A stretch of DNA of 64,000 nucleotides from Aedoeadaptatus ivorii (GCF_030815095.1 NZ_JAUSWF010000004.1:99503-163502), one strand, 5' to 3'. Shown: positions 39,856 through 48,911, counted from the stretch's first letter. Notes: a model not told the origin generated them from the sequence alone. Program-made: numbers and translations.

Positions 39856-40989
39856 CTATTGTTCGCCGGTCTCTAAGGCGCGGATCAGCGCGCTCTTTAG
39901 GTCGCCTTGGATCTGCACCATCTTTTCTTCTGCGGCGCGGCGGGTTTCTTTCGCCTTTTTATTGATAGCGATAGAGCCTTCGATCGTCTCGATGAGGTCG
40001 CGATTGGCGGCCTCCAAGGTCTCGATGTCGACGATGGAACGCTGCGCCTCTTCCTGCACGCCCAGGGTGGTCTGCTTCAAGTTCTCCGCATTGCGACGAA
40101 TGAGTTCGTTGGTCGTCTCGCTCACATCGCGCTGCAGTTTTAGTGCCTGTTCCTGTTCGGCCAGGCCCAAAGCCATCACGGTTTGAGACTTCCACAGCGG
40201 GATGGTGTTGTGAATGGCGTCGCTGATCTTGGTGGCGAGGAGCTGGTCGTTGTTTTGGATCAGCTTGATCTGCGGCGCGGTCTGAAGCGCCAGGGTCTGA
40301 GAGATCTTGAGGTCGTGCACCTTTTTCTCGAAGCGATCCACATTGGCGGCGAGGTCTTTGACGACCTGTGCCGCCATGGCGTGGTCGCTCGCTTTGGCCT
40401 GCGCCTCCAAAGAAGGCAGCACCTCTTCGCGCATCTCGCGCACTTTTTCTTCCCCGGCGACGATATAGACTTCGAGATCGTGGAAATAGTCCAAATTTTC
40501 CTGATATAGGCGGTCGAAGACCTCGATATTTTGAAGCAGCGTCTTCTCCTGCATCTGAAGCCGCGCCGCAATGGCGTCGATCTGTTGGGAAAGATCGTCG
40601 TACGACGCGAGGTAGCGCTGAATTTCGCCCTTTACGCCGCCGAAGATCTTTTCGAAGAAATTGGGCTTATCGGGTTCGTTTACGTTTTTGACCCGCACCA
40701 GAAGATCGGTCATCAACGCGCCCACTTCGCCGGCGTCGCGGCTGCGGACCTGACTCAGAATAGAATCCGAGAACTGGGCGATGCTCTTTTGGGTGCCGAC
40801 GCCGTAGAGGTTGGTGGCGGCGGAATCCCTGAGGTCGATGTCTTTCATGACCTTTTGCACTTCCTCCTCGCGCACGGCGGGAAGGCTTTCAAATTGTGCA
40901 TTGACCGCTTCGGCGACGGCAGCTTCTTCTACGGGAGGGGCGGCCTGGGGGGCGTCTTTTAATAGATTTTCGAGCGAGTATTCGTTCAT
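39856..40989 (-). CDS. telA: TelA-family toxic anion resistance protein
   Basis: This is a 377-residue, highly helical cytoplasmic protein of the TelA/KlaA/YceH family. It is recognised by FFEKIFGGVKGEIQRYLASY, the KISQTLALQTAPQIKLIQNN stretch and ETTNELIRRNAENLKQTT. The family is linked to tellurite resistance and to resistance to some peptides, but its biochemical action is unknown. It is the last gene of a four-gene minus-strand cluster with two solute-binding proteins and an XpaC-like protein. Confidence 0.92.
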   Translation of the reverse strand: MNEYSLENLLKDAPQAAPPVEEAAVAEAVNAQFESLPAVREEEVQKVMKDIDLRDSAATNLYGVGTQKSIAQFSDSILSQVRSRDAGEVGALMTDLLVRVKNVNEPDKPNFFEKIFGGVKGEIQRYLASYDDLSQQIDAIAARLQMQEKTLLQNIEVFDRLYQENLDYFHDLEVYIVAGEEKVREMREEVLPSLEAQAKASDHAMAAQVVKDLAANVDRFEKKVHDLKISQTLALQTAPQIKLIQNNDQLLATKISDAIHNTIPLWKSQTVMALGLAEQEQALKLQRDVSETTNELIRRNAENLKQTTLGVQEEAQRSIVDIETLEAANRDLIETIEGSIAINKKAKETRRAAEEKMVQIQGDLKSALIRALETGEQ

Positions 40990-40999
40990 ATGCTTCTCC

Positions 41000-42055
41000 T
41001 TATTGTATCCCTTTCATCAAAATATCCATGGCCTTTTTGTCGGGCATGGGCATTACGCGGTCGATCTGCGTGGCAATACCGGGCACGTCAAACCGCTTTT
41101 TGTCGGCGCTACCCGCCGCCATAGTCCGAAAACCGTGGCGCTTCCAGGCGATGTCTTGTACTTCTTCGGTTTTTAGCGCATCGAGACCCCGCTTTCCCTC
41201 TTCGGTGAGCGCAATATATACATGGCTCGACCAAACGGTGGGCGAAGGATAGAGGATTATAATATCGTCTTTGATCCGCTCGTAAATGTCGGGATCGGTG
41301 CGAGAAAACTCCAAAATCTGGTTCTCATACCCCGCGATCATGGGGTAGGCCCCCATCCCCTGCTTCATAAACTGGCTGAACATATCGGAGGAGGAGCTCT
41401 GCATATAGCCGATCTCGTTATAGATCTTTCGCACCGGCTCCACGACCGACTGCGCCGCCTCGCCCCGCAGCGGCCCGCCGTATAGGCTCGACGCCAAAAG
41501 CCCCAAAAACATATTGCCCGAATTCGACTGGTTGGGGTCGGTGGTATCGACGAATACATTGCCGTAAAGCGTCGGCATGCCCAGATCCGCCCAGGAGGTC
41601 CCCGCGGCGATCTTTTCGGCGAGGGCCTTCATATCCACATAATAAACCCCGTCCGATTCGGAGGCGAGATTTTGCGCCATCAGCGCGTCCACCACCGCCC
41701 GGCGCGAGTACAGAACGATGGGCGTATTGAACACGATGTCCTGGTCCTCGTAGCTTCCGCCCCGCTCCTTATAAATCTCGAGCGCCAGCTGACTCGACGG
41801 AAAGAGATAATCCCGATCGCCGGAATCACCCTGCACCATCGCAAGCGAGCCCGCCTTGCGATAGTCCATGCGCAGGCCGTGCTCCTTCTCCAAAAGCTCG
41901 CGAAAGGCTTCGTCTTCGAACAGGCCGATCTTCTCGCCGCCCAAGAGGCCGCTGAGCGTCGCGCGAGCGGGCTTCGTGCCGATAAACGCGGAATACCCCA
42001 CCGCCACCAGCACCACCAGGGCGAGAAGCCCCAGGCCGATCCATCTCTTTTTCAT
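41000..42055 (-). CDS. Extracellular solute-binding-like protein with N-terminal anchor
   Basis: This 351-residue protein has an N-terminal hydrophobic helix (GLGLLALVVLVAVGYSAF) acting as a signal anchor and no lipobox. The rest resembles a type II periplasmic-binding fold similar to molybdate/phosphate-binding families (SBP_bac_11-like). Examples are YLFPSSQLALEIY, DTTDPNQSNSGNMFLGLL and PMIAGYENQILEF. No permease or ATPase is nearby, so it is probably a sensor or adaptor. It shares the TxSNSGxxxxG element with the VWA lipoprotein upstream. It overlaps the XpaC-like gene by 4 bp. Confidence 0.78.
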   Translation of the reverse strand: MKKRWIGLGLLALVVLVAVGYSAFIGTKPARATLSGLLGGEKIGLFEDEAFRELLEKEHGLRMDYRKAGSLAMVQGDSGDRDYLFPSSQLALEIYKERGGSYEDQDIVFNTPIVLYSRRAVVDALMAQNLASESDGVYYVDMKALAEKIAAGTSWADLGMPTLYGNVFVDTTDPNQSNSGNMFLGLLASSLYGGPLRGEAAQSVVEPVRKIYNEIGYMQSSSSDMFSQFMKQGMGAYPMIAGYENQILEFSRTDPDIYERIKDDIIILYPSPTVWSSHVYIALTEEGKRGLDALKTEEVQDIAWKRHGFRTMAAGSADKKRFDVPGIATQIDRVMPMPDKKAMDILMKGIQ

Positions 42056-42660
42056 AAATCTCCCCCCAGCTTTACGGTTTTATCCAACAAATCCGACTCG
42101 ACCTCGAGTTCCACAATGGCATCGCGATAATAGCCGTCCAATTGGCGGCCGAAAATCGTCTGTAAGTGGTCCAGCGAAGCCAAGGTATCGGTGCGGAGCG
42201 TCGCCATCTTTTCGGCCGAAACGCCGGCGCCTTCGAGCTTGGCATAATTTCCCAAAATGCGGTTTGCCGAGCCCAAATAGTACTCCAAAAAGTGCTCCGA
42301 CGGCGAGATCGCCTTGGGGTTCTTCTCGAGATACCGAAGGATCGCGGTCGCCGATTCCAAAAGGTGTTCTGCCTTGGGCACAAGCGCCGCATCCTCCGTC
42401 GCCTTCGTCGCCGTATCGAGCGCCTTCACATCCTCCACCGCCCTGGCATAGATCGACTCCAACCGCGCCGCTTGGTCGAACCCCTCTAGGGAGGTCTTCC
42501 CGATCTTAGGCGCAGACGTCATCGACAACCGCACGCCGGCATAGGTCAGCCCCGCCAGCAAAAGCGCTACGACAAGATGCCATTTCAGGAGCAAATAGGT
42601 GATGAGAAAGAGCACCGCCCCGGCCGCCCCCGCCGCCAGATCGGATCGCTTGGTGTCCAT
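42052..42660 (-). CDS. XpaC-like protein (5-bromo-4-chloroindolyl phosphate hydrolysis family)
   Basis: This is a 202-residue protein with two close N-terminal membrane helices (GAAGAVLFLITYLL and HLVVALLLAGLTYAGV), followed by a long helical cytoplasmic part. That is the layout of the XpaC family, often found next to telA. Its function is unknown despite the historical name. It overlaps the next gene by 4 bp (ATGA-type), showing tight coupling within the cluster. Confidence 0.82.
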   Translation of the reverse strand: MDTKRSDLAAGAAGAVLFLITYLLLKWHLVVALLLAGLTYAGVRLSMTSAPKIGKTSLEGFDQAARLESIYARAVEDVKALDTATKATEDAALVPKAEHLLESATAILRYLEKNPKAISPSEHFLEYYLGSANRILGNYAKLEGAGVSAEKMATLRTDTLASLDHLQTIFGRQLDGYYRDAIVELEVESDLLDKTVKLGGDL

Positions 42661-42672
42661 AGTGTTTCCTTT

Positions 42673-44283
42673 CTAGTTATAGCCCTTGGCCGTCTTAAAG
42701 GCGCGGATCAAATCGTCCCTGCCGTCGAATACACGCGCGTTGGACAGATCCGCCAAATATTCCAGTTCGCCCGGATCCGCGCCGCCGAATTGGATCGAAA
42801 AAATCGGCACATCCATGCCCCGCGCCTGATACCGTTTGGCAAATTCTTTCGGCTGCATCGACCCGTTCGCCTGCCCGTCGGTAAGCACCACCACCGATAC
42901 CACATAATTCGACAGATCCTCCCGCGCCGCCAACAGATCGAGCGCCGCATCTACCGCTTCGTACATCGCGGTACCGCCGCCGATTTCCGTGCGCTTCGCC
43001 ACCGCATACAGCTCGCTCGTATCGGCGCCGTCCGCCTCGGCGGGCGCGTGCACCTCACTGTGAAAGGGAAGCAATACCGTATGATCGCGCTCCGTGCCCA
43101 TCAACATATGCGCGCGGGCATTGTCCGGTAAGAGCACCTGTTCCAAGGCCGATACCATCGCATCCATCCGCTCGCCGTACATCGAGCCGGAATAGTCGAG
43201 CACATACACCGTAAACGCGGGTTTCTTAAACGACGTCTGGTACAAATCCAGCGCCTGGCGAATCACCTCCGCCTTGGGCAGGCGAATGGGCGAAAGCAGC
43301 TTATCGGCGCGAATCCCCCACTCGGTGCGAAACACGCCCCGATTGGCTTCGCTCACATTGCCGTAGGCCGATCTCTTGCCGGTTTTTTCGATCGCCGACT
43401 GCCCCTCCTCCGATAAGAGATAGGCCTGCAGCTTCAAAAAAGCTTCCTCCTTCTTATCGTCGCCCGCGTCCACATAGGCGAGGGGCGAATCGGAAATCGA
43501 GATGCCGTCTTTGGGATACACCGCATACAGCGGCTCCTTCCCCTCGGCCTCGAGCTTTTTATTTGCCTGAATAATCAGCGTCTCGTAATTTACCATCGCA
43601 TCGTAATCGCCCTTTAAGAACAGATCCACCAGCCAATTCGACGAGCCCGACGAGCGGTCCACCCCCGAAAGCAGGCGCACAATCTTTTCTCGAAGCGCTG
43701 CATCCGCCAAATTCTCCGACGTCAAACCCCCTTCGGGATTTCCCGAAAGCGCCGTCATAAATCCCAAATATGCCGACGCGCCCGAATTGGATTGCGTCGC
43801 CGAAGTCATACAAAACGAGAGCTTCTCCGATTCGATCGCCGCCATAATCTCATCCAGAGAGACATCGTCCCTGCCGACAAAACCCAGTTCCTCGGCGAGC
43901 GTCTGCCGAATGCCGAAAATCACCGGCGTAATCGACGTCGTCTCCGCGTGCTTCAACAGGCGGTGCGTATCGCCCAGATCGAGCCAAATCGACGACGCCG
44001 GCCATACCGCATCGTACGACACCTCGTTCGATTCGAGCATCTGCGAAATCTCTAACGATCCGGCGTAATCCATCTCGATCTTCTGCCCAGAATCCTTTGC
44101 GTAGGCTTCGAGCACCGGCTCCAGCTCCTTCATCTCCGAGCCCGCCACAATGCGAATCACCTCTCCCGAACCCGACGACACAAAGGCGCCGGAATCGGGC
44201 GCAGACTCCTCGCCCGCATCGCTGCCACAAGCGACGAGCACCATCGACAGGCACAAAATCATCAGACCGAGCCACTTCTTCAC
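42673..44283 (-). CDS. Lipoprotein with solute-binding domain fused to a VWA domain
   Basis: This is a 536-residue lipoprotein. Translation starts at GTG 44283 with GGGAGGTG upstream; the signal peptide ends in the lipobox LVAC. Residues about 45-330 form a solute-binding-protein fold (EVIRIVAGSEMKELEPVLEA, then SATQSNSGASAYLGFM). Residues about 355-536 form a von Willebrand A domain with an intact metal-ion site: DYSGSMYG, the threonine in IGGGTAMYEA, and VVLTDGQANG. A ligand-sensing domain joined to an adhesion/assembly domain suggests an envelope sensor. It heads the cluster with XpaC-like, SBP and TelA proteins. Confidence 0.85.
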   Translation of the reverse strand: MKKWLGLMILCLSMVLVACGSDAGEESAPDSGAFVSSGSGEVIRIVAGSEMKELEPVLEAYAKDSGQKIEMDYAGSLEISQMLESNEVSYDAVWPASSIWLDLGDTHRLLKHAETTSITPVIFGIRQTLAEELGFVGRDDVSLDEIMAAIESEKLSFCMTSATQSNSGASAYLGFMTALSGNPEGGLTSENLADAALREKIVRLLSGVDRSSGSSNWLVDLFLKGDYDAMVNYETLIIQANKKLEAEGKEPLYAVYPKDGISISDSPLAYVDAGDDKKEEAFLKLQAYLLSEEGQSAIEKTGKRSAYGNVSEANRGVFRTEWGIRADKLLSPIRLPKAEVIRQALDLYQTSFKKPAFTVYVLDYSGSMYGERMDAMVSALEQVLLPDNARAHMLMGTERDHTVLLPFHSEVHAPAEADGADTSELYAVAKRTEIGGGTAMYEAVDAALDLLAAREDLSNYVVSVVVLTDGQANGSMQPKEFAKRYQARGMDVPIFSIQFGGADPGELEYLADLSNARVFDGRDDLIRAFKTAKGYN

Positions 44284-44416
44284 ACAAACACCTCCCGAAA
44301 AAACGCGACAGTTTTCCTTTATAAAGAGAATAGCAGAGCCACGACCGAGGGGAGATAAATTGCGGTAAGGAATATGTAAAGAATAGAATAGATTCGAGAA
44401 TCCGCGCATACAAAAA

Positions 44417-44439
44417 CCCCGGGGACAAACGCCTCGGGG
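44417..44439 (-). terminator. Terminator of the two small coupled ORFs
   Basis: Minus strand: CCCCGAGG, 7-nt loop, CCCCGGGG, then five T. Confidence 0.75.
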
Positions 44440-44451
44440 CAAAGTTTTCTC

Positions 44452-44634
44452 TTATTCTTCTATCTCGTACAAAAAATCGCCCGTATAATCGATCTCCATC
44501 AGCACCTCCGCAATCCGCTCCCCCGTTGTCACAAAACCCGTCAGCACCAGCGTTTGGTCCCCGTCGTATTCTCCCATAATATCCATCCGGCTCCGATGCT
44601 TCGAAAAATCGACGACAAAATCCGCAAGCGTCAT
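44452..44634 (-). CDS. Small hypothetical protein, coupled to the upstream ORF
   Basis: This is a 60-residue acidic ORF (MTLADFVVDFSKHRSRMD, ending TGDFLYEIEE). Its ATG overlaps the stop codon of the preceding ORF (ATGA). No family is recognised. The same frame stays open upstream to about 44720. An alternative reading is that this and the preceding ORF are two halves of one gene split by a frameshift. The ATGA overlap makes two coupled genes equally plausible. Confidence 0.5.
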   Translation of the reverse strand: MTLADFVVDFSKHRSRMDIMGEYDGDQTLVLTGFVTTGERIAEVLMEIDYTGDFLYEIEE

Positions 44635-44885
44635 CTTCTTTCCCGTAAACTGCCCACATTGCCACATAATACATCCCGGTAGTGCAAAACATGGACATAC
44701 GAATCCGAAAACCAAACGTTGCAAATGCGAATGCGCCCCTTCACCATCTCATCGCGCACCACATCCACAAAACCCGAATCCGTCTCGAGCACCAAATCGT
44801 CGCCGTCCCGCACAAAGACCAAAATCCCCGCGTCGTGGAGAGAAAAACGGTTGTGTGTATGGGGTTCTCGCGTATAAATCTTCAT
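44631..44885 (-). CDS. Small hypothetical protein
   Basis: This is an 84-residue ORF starting MKIYTREPHTHNRFSLHDAG, with a GGAGAAAGT ribosome site upstream. It is predicted as mainly beta strands (ILVFVRDGDDLVLET, ICNVWFSDSYVHVL), like a small ligand-binding or RNA-binding fold, but I do not recognise it. It is followed by the 60-residue ORF with ATGA overlap. It marks the last GC-rich gene before the AT-rich island. Confidence 0.5.
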   Translation of the reverse strand: MKIYTREPHTHNRFSLHDAGILVFVRDGDDLVLETDSGFVDVVRDEMVKGRIRICNVWFSDSYVHVLHYRDVLCGNVGSLRERR

Positions 44886-45387
44886 ACTTTCTCCTTGGTG
44901 TATACAACAAAATCGTATTAAAATAATTTATATTTTGGAATTAGACGAAAATTCACCCTCACTGCTAGATCAAATATAATTCGCAATTAAAAATACTCTA
45001 TAGAAGTATGCGCAATAACCATTAATTGACGTGCGCTAACATATTGAAGGCTCGGGAAGATTCTGATAGACACATTCTCTTACAATACGCCGTTTCTCCG
45101 ATCCCTGAAAAACGTGTTCTCTTTCCCCTAAAACGCTATTTCAAATCTAAGCCTTAACGGCAAACCAATATTTTTAAGCTGTAAGCACGGATCCAACCTT
45201 TCTATATTACCGGTTTTCATGCTCAAATCACTAACAATCTATCTAAAAAATTTGCATGTTTATTATCACTGAATTATTTTTATTACTTCTACATAATTGA
45301 ATATAGACCTAAAATGTTAGATTCATTTTAGGTCTATATTCACAATCTTATAAGCTTTTTCCTTTTTCTCCCTGAGATAATAAAATT
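44886..45387. other. AT-rich gene-free stretch with one long hairpin
   Basis: No convincing ORF on either strand. A perfect 18-bp inverted repeat (GAATATAGACCTAAAATG at 45299-45316 and its complement at 45324-45341, 7-nt loop) lies 47 bp downstream of the next minus-strand gene. It lacks a clear T tract but may still act as a terminator. The drop in GC marks the edge of the acquired island. Confidence 0.6.
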
Positions 45388-46419
45388 CTATAACTGTCTC
45401 TCCGGTAAATCCTCTTTGTAACTTTCACCACAAAAATCAAAGTCAAAACCAACATGACCTTTCTTTGCTCTATCGTATGCTATATATGCAAGTGCGACAT
45501 CTAAACAGCCCATACCAATCGGTATACATAGAACCTTTTTCTTCTCAATATTCGTAATTTTCTTCTCTCCAGCAACTAATTCCCCAATTGTCGTTGATAT
45601 ATTGTCCTTGGTAATTTTTCCTTGTTCAGCTAGCCGATGCAAAGCTCCTCGATGTAAGGCTTGTTCTAAATGATCGACAACAATCTCATCACAGTCTAGT
45701 ATTAGCTCATCTGTAACCTCTTTATAGGAGCCCATAGGAAAGACGACTGTCCCTGGTTGAATCATCTCACTCGATAAAAATGGTTCGTGAGCTTGAGTGA
45801 CTGTGATAAGTACGTCTGCATCCGTTGCATCTTCAACCTTATCACAAATAATAATTTTTCCTTCAACGACATCTTCCATGTCTCTAGCAAATTTTTCAGC
45901 TACGGGTTTATATATGTCATAAACCCGAAGTTCCTCAATTTTAAATACTTTTGAAATGGCTTCAGTTTGTGTATGGCCTTGGACGCCAGCACCAAATAAC
46001 CCAATTCGAATACTTTCTCTCTCTTTAAATAAATGCTTTAAAGAAACTGCAGTCTGAGCGCCAGTACGCAGATTGGTAATATATTTCCCATCCATGACTG
46101 CTCTGAAGATTCCAAGTTTAGGGTCTGCTAAAATAATCATTCCACAAATAAATGGGAGATTCGCTTTTTTACGATGCCCTAAAAAACCACCTACCCATTT
46201 TATTCCAGCATTATCTTGGTAACCAATATATGCAGGCATTGCATTAAAGAAACCTTCATACGGCGGCCATCCTCCAGATTCTCCTAAATCCAGCGTCACT
46301 TTTGTTGGATTAATCACTTCTCCTTTTCCAAAATAGTCAAAAGTCCTTTCAACCGAATCCACTGCATCTTCCATATTTACAAGATGCATAACTTGTTCAT
46401 AGGTAAGAAGTTTTGCCAT
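45388..46419 (-). CDS. Ornithine cyclodeaminase / mu-crystallin family enzyme (second copy)
   Basis: This is a 343-residue NAD(P)-dependent enzyme of the OCD/mu-crystallin family. Features are MPAYIGYQDNAGIKWVGGF in the substrate domain, MDGKYITNLRTGAQTAVSL, and the Rossmann loop GLFGAGVQGHTQTEA. It is AT-rich and only distantly similar to the family member at 18699. It follows the sodium symporter gene after 58 bp, so the pair probably imports and converts one amino-acid-like substrate under the divergent GntR regulator. Confidence 0.87.
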   Translation of the reverse strand: MAKLLTYEQVMHLVNMEDAVDSVERTFDYFGKGEVINPTKVTLDLGESGGWPPYEGFFNAMPAYIGYQDNAGIKWVGGFLGHRKKANLPFICGMIILADPKLGIFRAVMDGKYITNLRTGAQTAVSLKHLFKERESIRIGLFGAGVQGHTQTEAISKVFKIEELRVYDIYKPVAEKFARDMEDVVEGKIIICDKVEDATDADVLITVTQAHEPFLSSEMIQPGTVVFPMGSYKEVTDELILDCDEIVVDHLEQALHRGALHRLAEQGKITKDNISTTIGELVAGEKKITNIEKKKVLCIPIGMGCLDVALAYIAYDRAKKGHVGFDFDFCGESYKEDLPERQL

Positions 46420-46477
46420 TGAATTTTCCTCCTCTGATTCATTTCAAGAATTTGACTTTTTTAACAATCGAATTATT

Positions 46478-47884
46478 TCATAAACTCATTCCAAAATTTT
46501 TAGACCTCGTGACTAAACTCACAATAATCAAAACTACAAACGATGTTACAATACCGATTACAACAAATGGTATCGAAGTATTGAGGATTTGGGCCACTAC
46601 GCATCCACAAATTCCACTAACCATGCTTGCTATTAACCCCTTTGGAGTAACACGTTCTTTTTTATAAAGATAGAATCCAACATACATAGGAACACATAAA
46701 CCTGCCGCTGAATATGCATAGGTATTTACAACCCAATTAAGAACCTCTGGATTGTTAATCCCTAAAAAAGCTGCAATTGCAAGTGTCACGGCCGAAAGAA
46801 TACGTGATAGTTTCAGTAGTTTTTTCTCATCACTGTTTGGTCGGAATGTTTTATAAATATCATGCGTACAATTCACAACAATTGATTGGACCGCAGAACT
46901 AATAGTCGACATAATTGTCGCACTAATAAGCGAAGCGAATATTGCGATTAATACGACTGGCATTACTGTGAGTAACCAGCCCGTAGCATTTTCTCCTGCC
47001 AGATCTGCGTTCATATAATGAATCGCATTTCCAATATAACAAGACCAAGCAAAAGCAATAAACAACGCAATTGCAGAAATTATTAACGAACGATTTACCT
47101 TTTTTACACTATCAAGAGCACATACGCGTTGGAAATACATTTGATTTGTCATACCGCCTGGTAAGCAAGCAATAAACCATGTTACTATTGTGCCCCACCC
47201 TAGTTGCCTTGTAGATGCTGAAAAATCAGTAAACTCTTTTGGAAGCGTTGAATTGATATTGTCAAGCGTGGCGCCTTCCGAAATACAGTAACCTATTACG
47301 AGAACACAGGAAAGGCCCATAATTGTAGCAAAAAAGAAATCCGTCCACGCAACCGTTTTCATTCCTGCAGGCATAACAAACAAAAGACTAAGCAATGTCA
47401 TAACGATGATTAAGATATTCAAAGAAATTCCTGTTATTTGCGTATACATTTTTGCAAATGCGACAAGATTTGAGATTAACCAGCCGAAAGGCACGACAAT
47501 TGTCAATGCTGCTGCAATAATACGAGCATACTTATTACCTCCGCTCAAATGAGCGATCATATCAGGTATGGTTTCAAATTCTTGGGATCTGATCCATTTC
47601 CCAATTAAAATAAACGCTATAAAGGGAAGACTTGCAAACAGACCATAGTAGATCATGCTGATACCATTATCGTAAGCATTCCCAACCTGCCCTACGATAA
47701 CGCCGCCACCCATGGCACTAGCAAATTGAGTTCCAACAATTACATATAACGGAAGATTTCTGCCACCAATATTCCAGTCATCGGTATTTCTTCTACTTCT
47801 CTTTCCAGCCATCACCGCAAAAATAAAAGAACTTCCAATAACTACTAAGGTAGCAATGACGACAAACAAGCTATCACTACTCAT
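46478..47884 (-). CDS. Sodium:solute symporter (SSS family)
   Basis: This is a 468-residue membrane protein with about 13 helices. Typical SSS features are the opening helix followed by RSRRNTDDWNIGGRNLPLY, FASAMGGGVIVGQVG, and ISATIMSTISSAVQSIVVN in the conserved helix 8 region. The substrate is unknown. The adjacent OCD-family gene suggests an amino acid such as ornithine or a cyclic imino acid (inference). AAGGAGG precedes the ATG at 47884. It has a near-perfect promoter and a palindromic candidate operator upstream. Confidence 0.92.
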   Translation of the reverse strand: MSSDSLFVVIATLVVIGSSFIFAVMAGKRSRRNTDDWNIGGRNLPLYVIVGTQFASAMGGGVIVGQVGNAYDNGISMIYYGLFASLPFIAFILIGKWIRSQEFETIPDMIAHLSGGNKYARIIAAALTIVVPFGWLISNLVAFAKMYTQITGISLNILIIVMTLLSLLFVMPAGMKTVAWTDFFFATIMGLSCVLVIGYCISEGATLDNINSTLPKEFTDFSASTRQLGWGTIVTWFIACLPGGMTNQMYFQRVCALDSVKKVNRSLIISAIALFIAFAWSCYIGNAIHYMNADLAGENATGWLLTVMPVVLIAIFASLISATIMSTISSAVQSIVVNCTHDIYKTFRPNSDEKKLLKLSRILSAVTLAIAAFLGINNPEVLNWVVNTYAYSAAGLCVPMYVGFYLYKKERVTPKGLIASMVSGICGCVVAQILNTSIPFVVIGIVTSFVVLIIVSLVTRSKNFGMSL

Positions 47885-47926
47885 AGTTTCCTCCTTCTAT
47901 TTGGTTGTTGACTCCTACAGATGAAT

Positions 47927-47938
47927 ATAAGCGCTTAT
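47927..47938. promoter_or_regulatory. Candidate operator palindrome
   Basis: ATAAGCGCTTAT, a perfect 12-bp palindrome between the symporter promoter and start codon. A plausible site for the divergent GntR regulator. Confidence 0.4.
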
Positions 47939-47955
47939 TTCATTTGTATGATATT

Positions 47956-47984
47956 ACTATATTCTTAATTTACTATATTGTCAA
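47956..47984 (-). promoter_or_regulatory. Promoter of the symporter operon
   Basis: Minus strand: TTGACA (47979-47984), a 17-bp spacer, TATAGT (47956-47961). Close to consensus. Confidence 0.8.
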
Positions 47985-48052
47985 TTGTTTTATTTGTTTT
48001 GTATTTAAACTTTTGTATTTTTAGATTAAATCTGCGCCTATTTTGTATATTC

Positions 48053-48081
48053 TTGACAAAATAAGAAGTTAAGATTATTCT
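48053..48081 (+). promoter_or_regulatory. Promoter of the GntR regulator gene
   Basis: TTGACA (48053-48058), a 17-bp spacer, TATTCT (48076-48081). Confidence 0.7.
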
Positions 48082-48185
48082 TACTTATGAAGTTCATTAT
48101 ATTTAATTGCATTATTTATTATTTTTTAGACTCTGAAATGATACCAACCATTTCTACACAATTATTTCCAAATTGGGAGGAAGCT

Positions 48186-48911
48186 ATGAGCGCAATAGAA
48201 CGAGTTTCTCTTTCTGAGCAAGTTTTAAAGTCTATTGTTCACTATGTACAAACAAACGGATTGCAAGTCGGAGATAAGTTGTTGACAGAAAGCGAGTTTT
48301 CTGATTTGTTTCAAGTCAGTCGCACTAGTGTCCGTGAAGCGATGAAGGCTTTAGGAATAAATGGCGCTGTCAAATCAATCCCGGGAAAAGGAACGTATAT
48401 CCGAGAACCAATGCTAAACTACATTCTGAACGATAGCGAAAAACTTGAGTTTGAAGCCCGTGTGTCTATACATCAAATCATCGAGGTCCGCCTTGCTGTC
48501 GAATTACTCGCTGGGGAATTAGCCACCGAACGGGCAAGTGAGGAAGATATTCTACGCGTTGAAGAAGCGATGCAAGATCTTCGTAAAGCAGTATTATCCC
48601 AAAACCCTTGGGCCGTGCAAGGCGCTAAGTTTCATGTAAGAATTGCAGAAAGCACAAAAAATCCATTGATTATTAAACTAATAGAATCTTACTCAGATAC
48701 AGTAGGACATTATCGAGATGCGTTAGTAGATTTTAATACGCCTCAAGAAATGAAAAATCATATTCAAGAGCATGAAGACATCTTAAATGCTTTGCGTAAT
48801 AGAGATAAAAAAGCTATGGAAGTGGCTATACGTAAGCACTTGATGAGAACTGAAGAAAACTTAGAAAAACTGGTTCATGAAAATGCGGCTATCGACTATA
48901 CTAGTAAATAA
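48186..48911 (+). CDS. GntR-family regulator, FadR subfamily
   Basis: This is a 241-residue repressor-type protein. The N-terminal winged helix reads GDKLLTESEFSDLFQVSRTS, then VREAMKALGINGAVKSIPGKGTY. The C-terminal FCD domain has metal-ligand-like residues in IIEVRLAVELLAGELA, AKFHVRIAEST and HIQEHEDIL. It is divergent from the symporter-OCD pair and very likely controls it. The ATG at 48186 is chosen for GGGAGGAAGCT upstream; the frame extends to 48087 without a ribosome site. Confidence 0.9.
   Translation: MSAIERVSLSEQVLKSIVHYVQTNGLQVGDKLLTESEFSDLFQVSRTSVREAMKALGINGAVKSIPGKGTYIREPMLNYILNDSEKLEFEARVSIHQIIEVRLAVELLAGELATERASEEDILRVEEAMQDLRKAVLSQNPWAVQGAKFHVRIAESTKNPLIIKLIESYSDTVGHYRDALVDFNTPQEMKNHIQEHEDILNALRNRDKKAMEVAIRKHLMRTEENLEKLVHENAAIDYTSK

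Noticed and set aside
41000..42055. Solute-binding protein as part of an ABC importer
   Set aside because: No permease or ATPase gene is adjacent, and the cluster partners are XpaC- and TelA-like, so a transport role is not supported.
42673..44442. Longer start for the VWA lipoprotein at 44442
   Set aside because: The extra 53 residues lack a ribosome site and would place the lipobox signal peptide internally; GTG 44283 has GGGAGGTG directly upstream.
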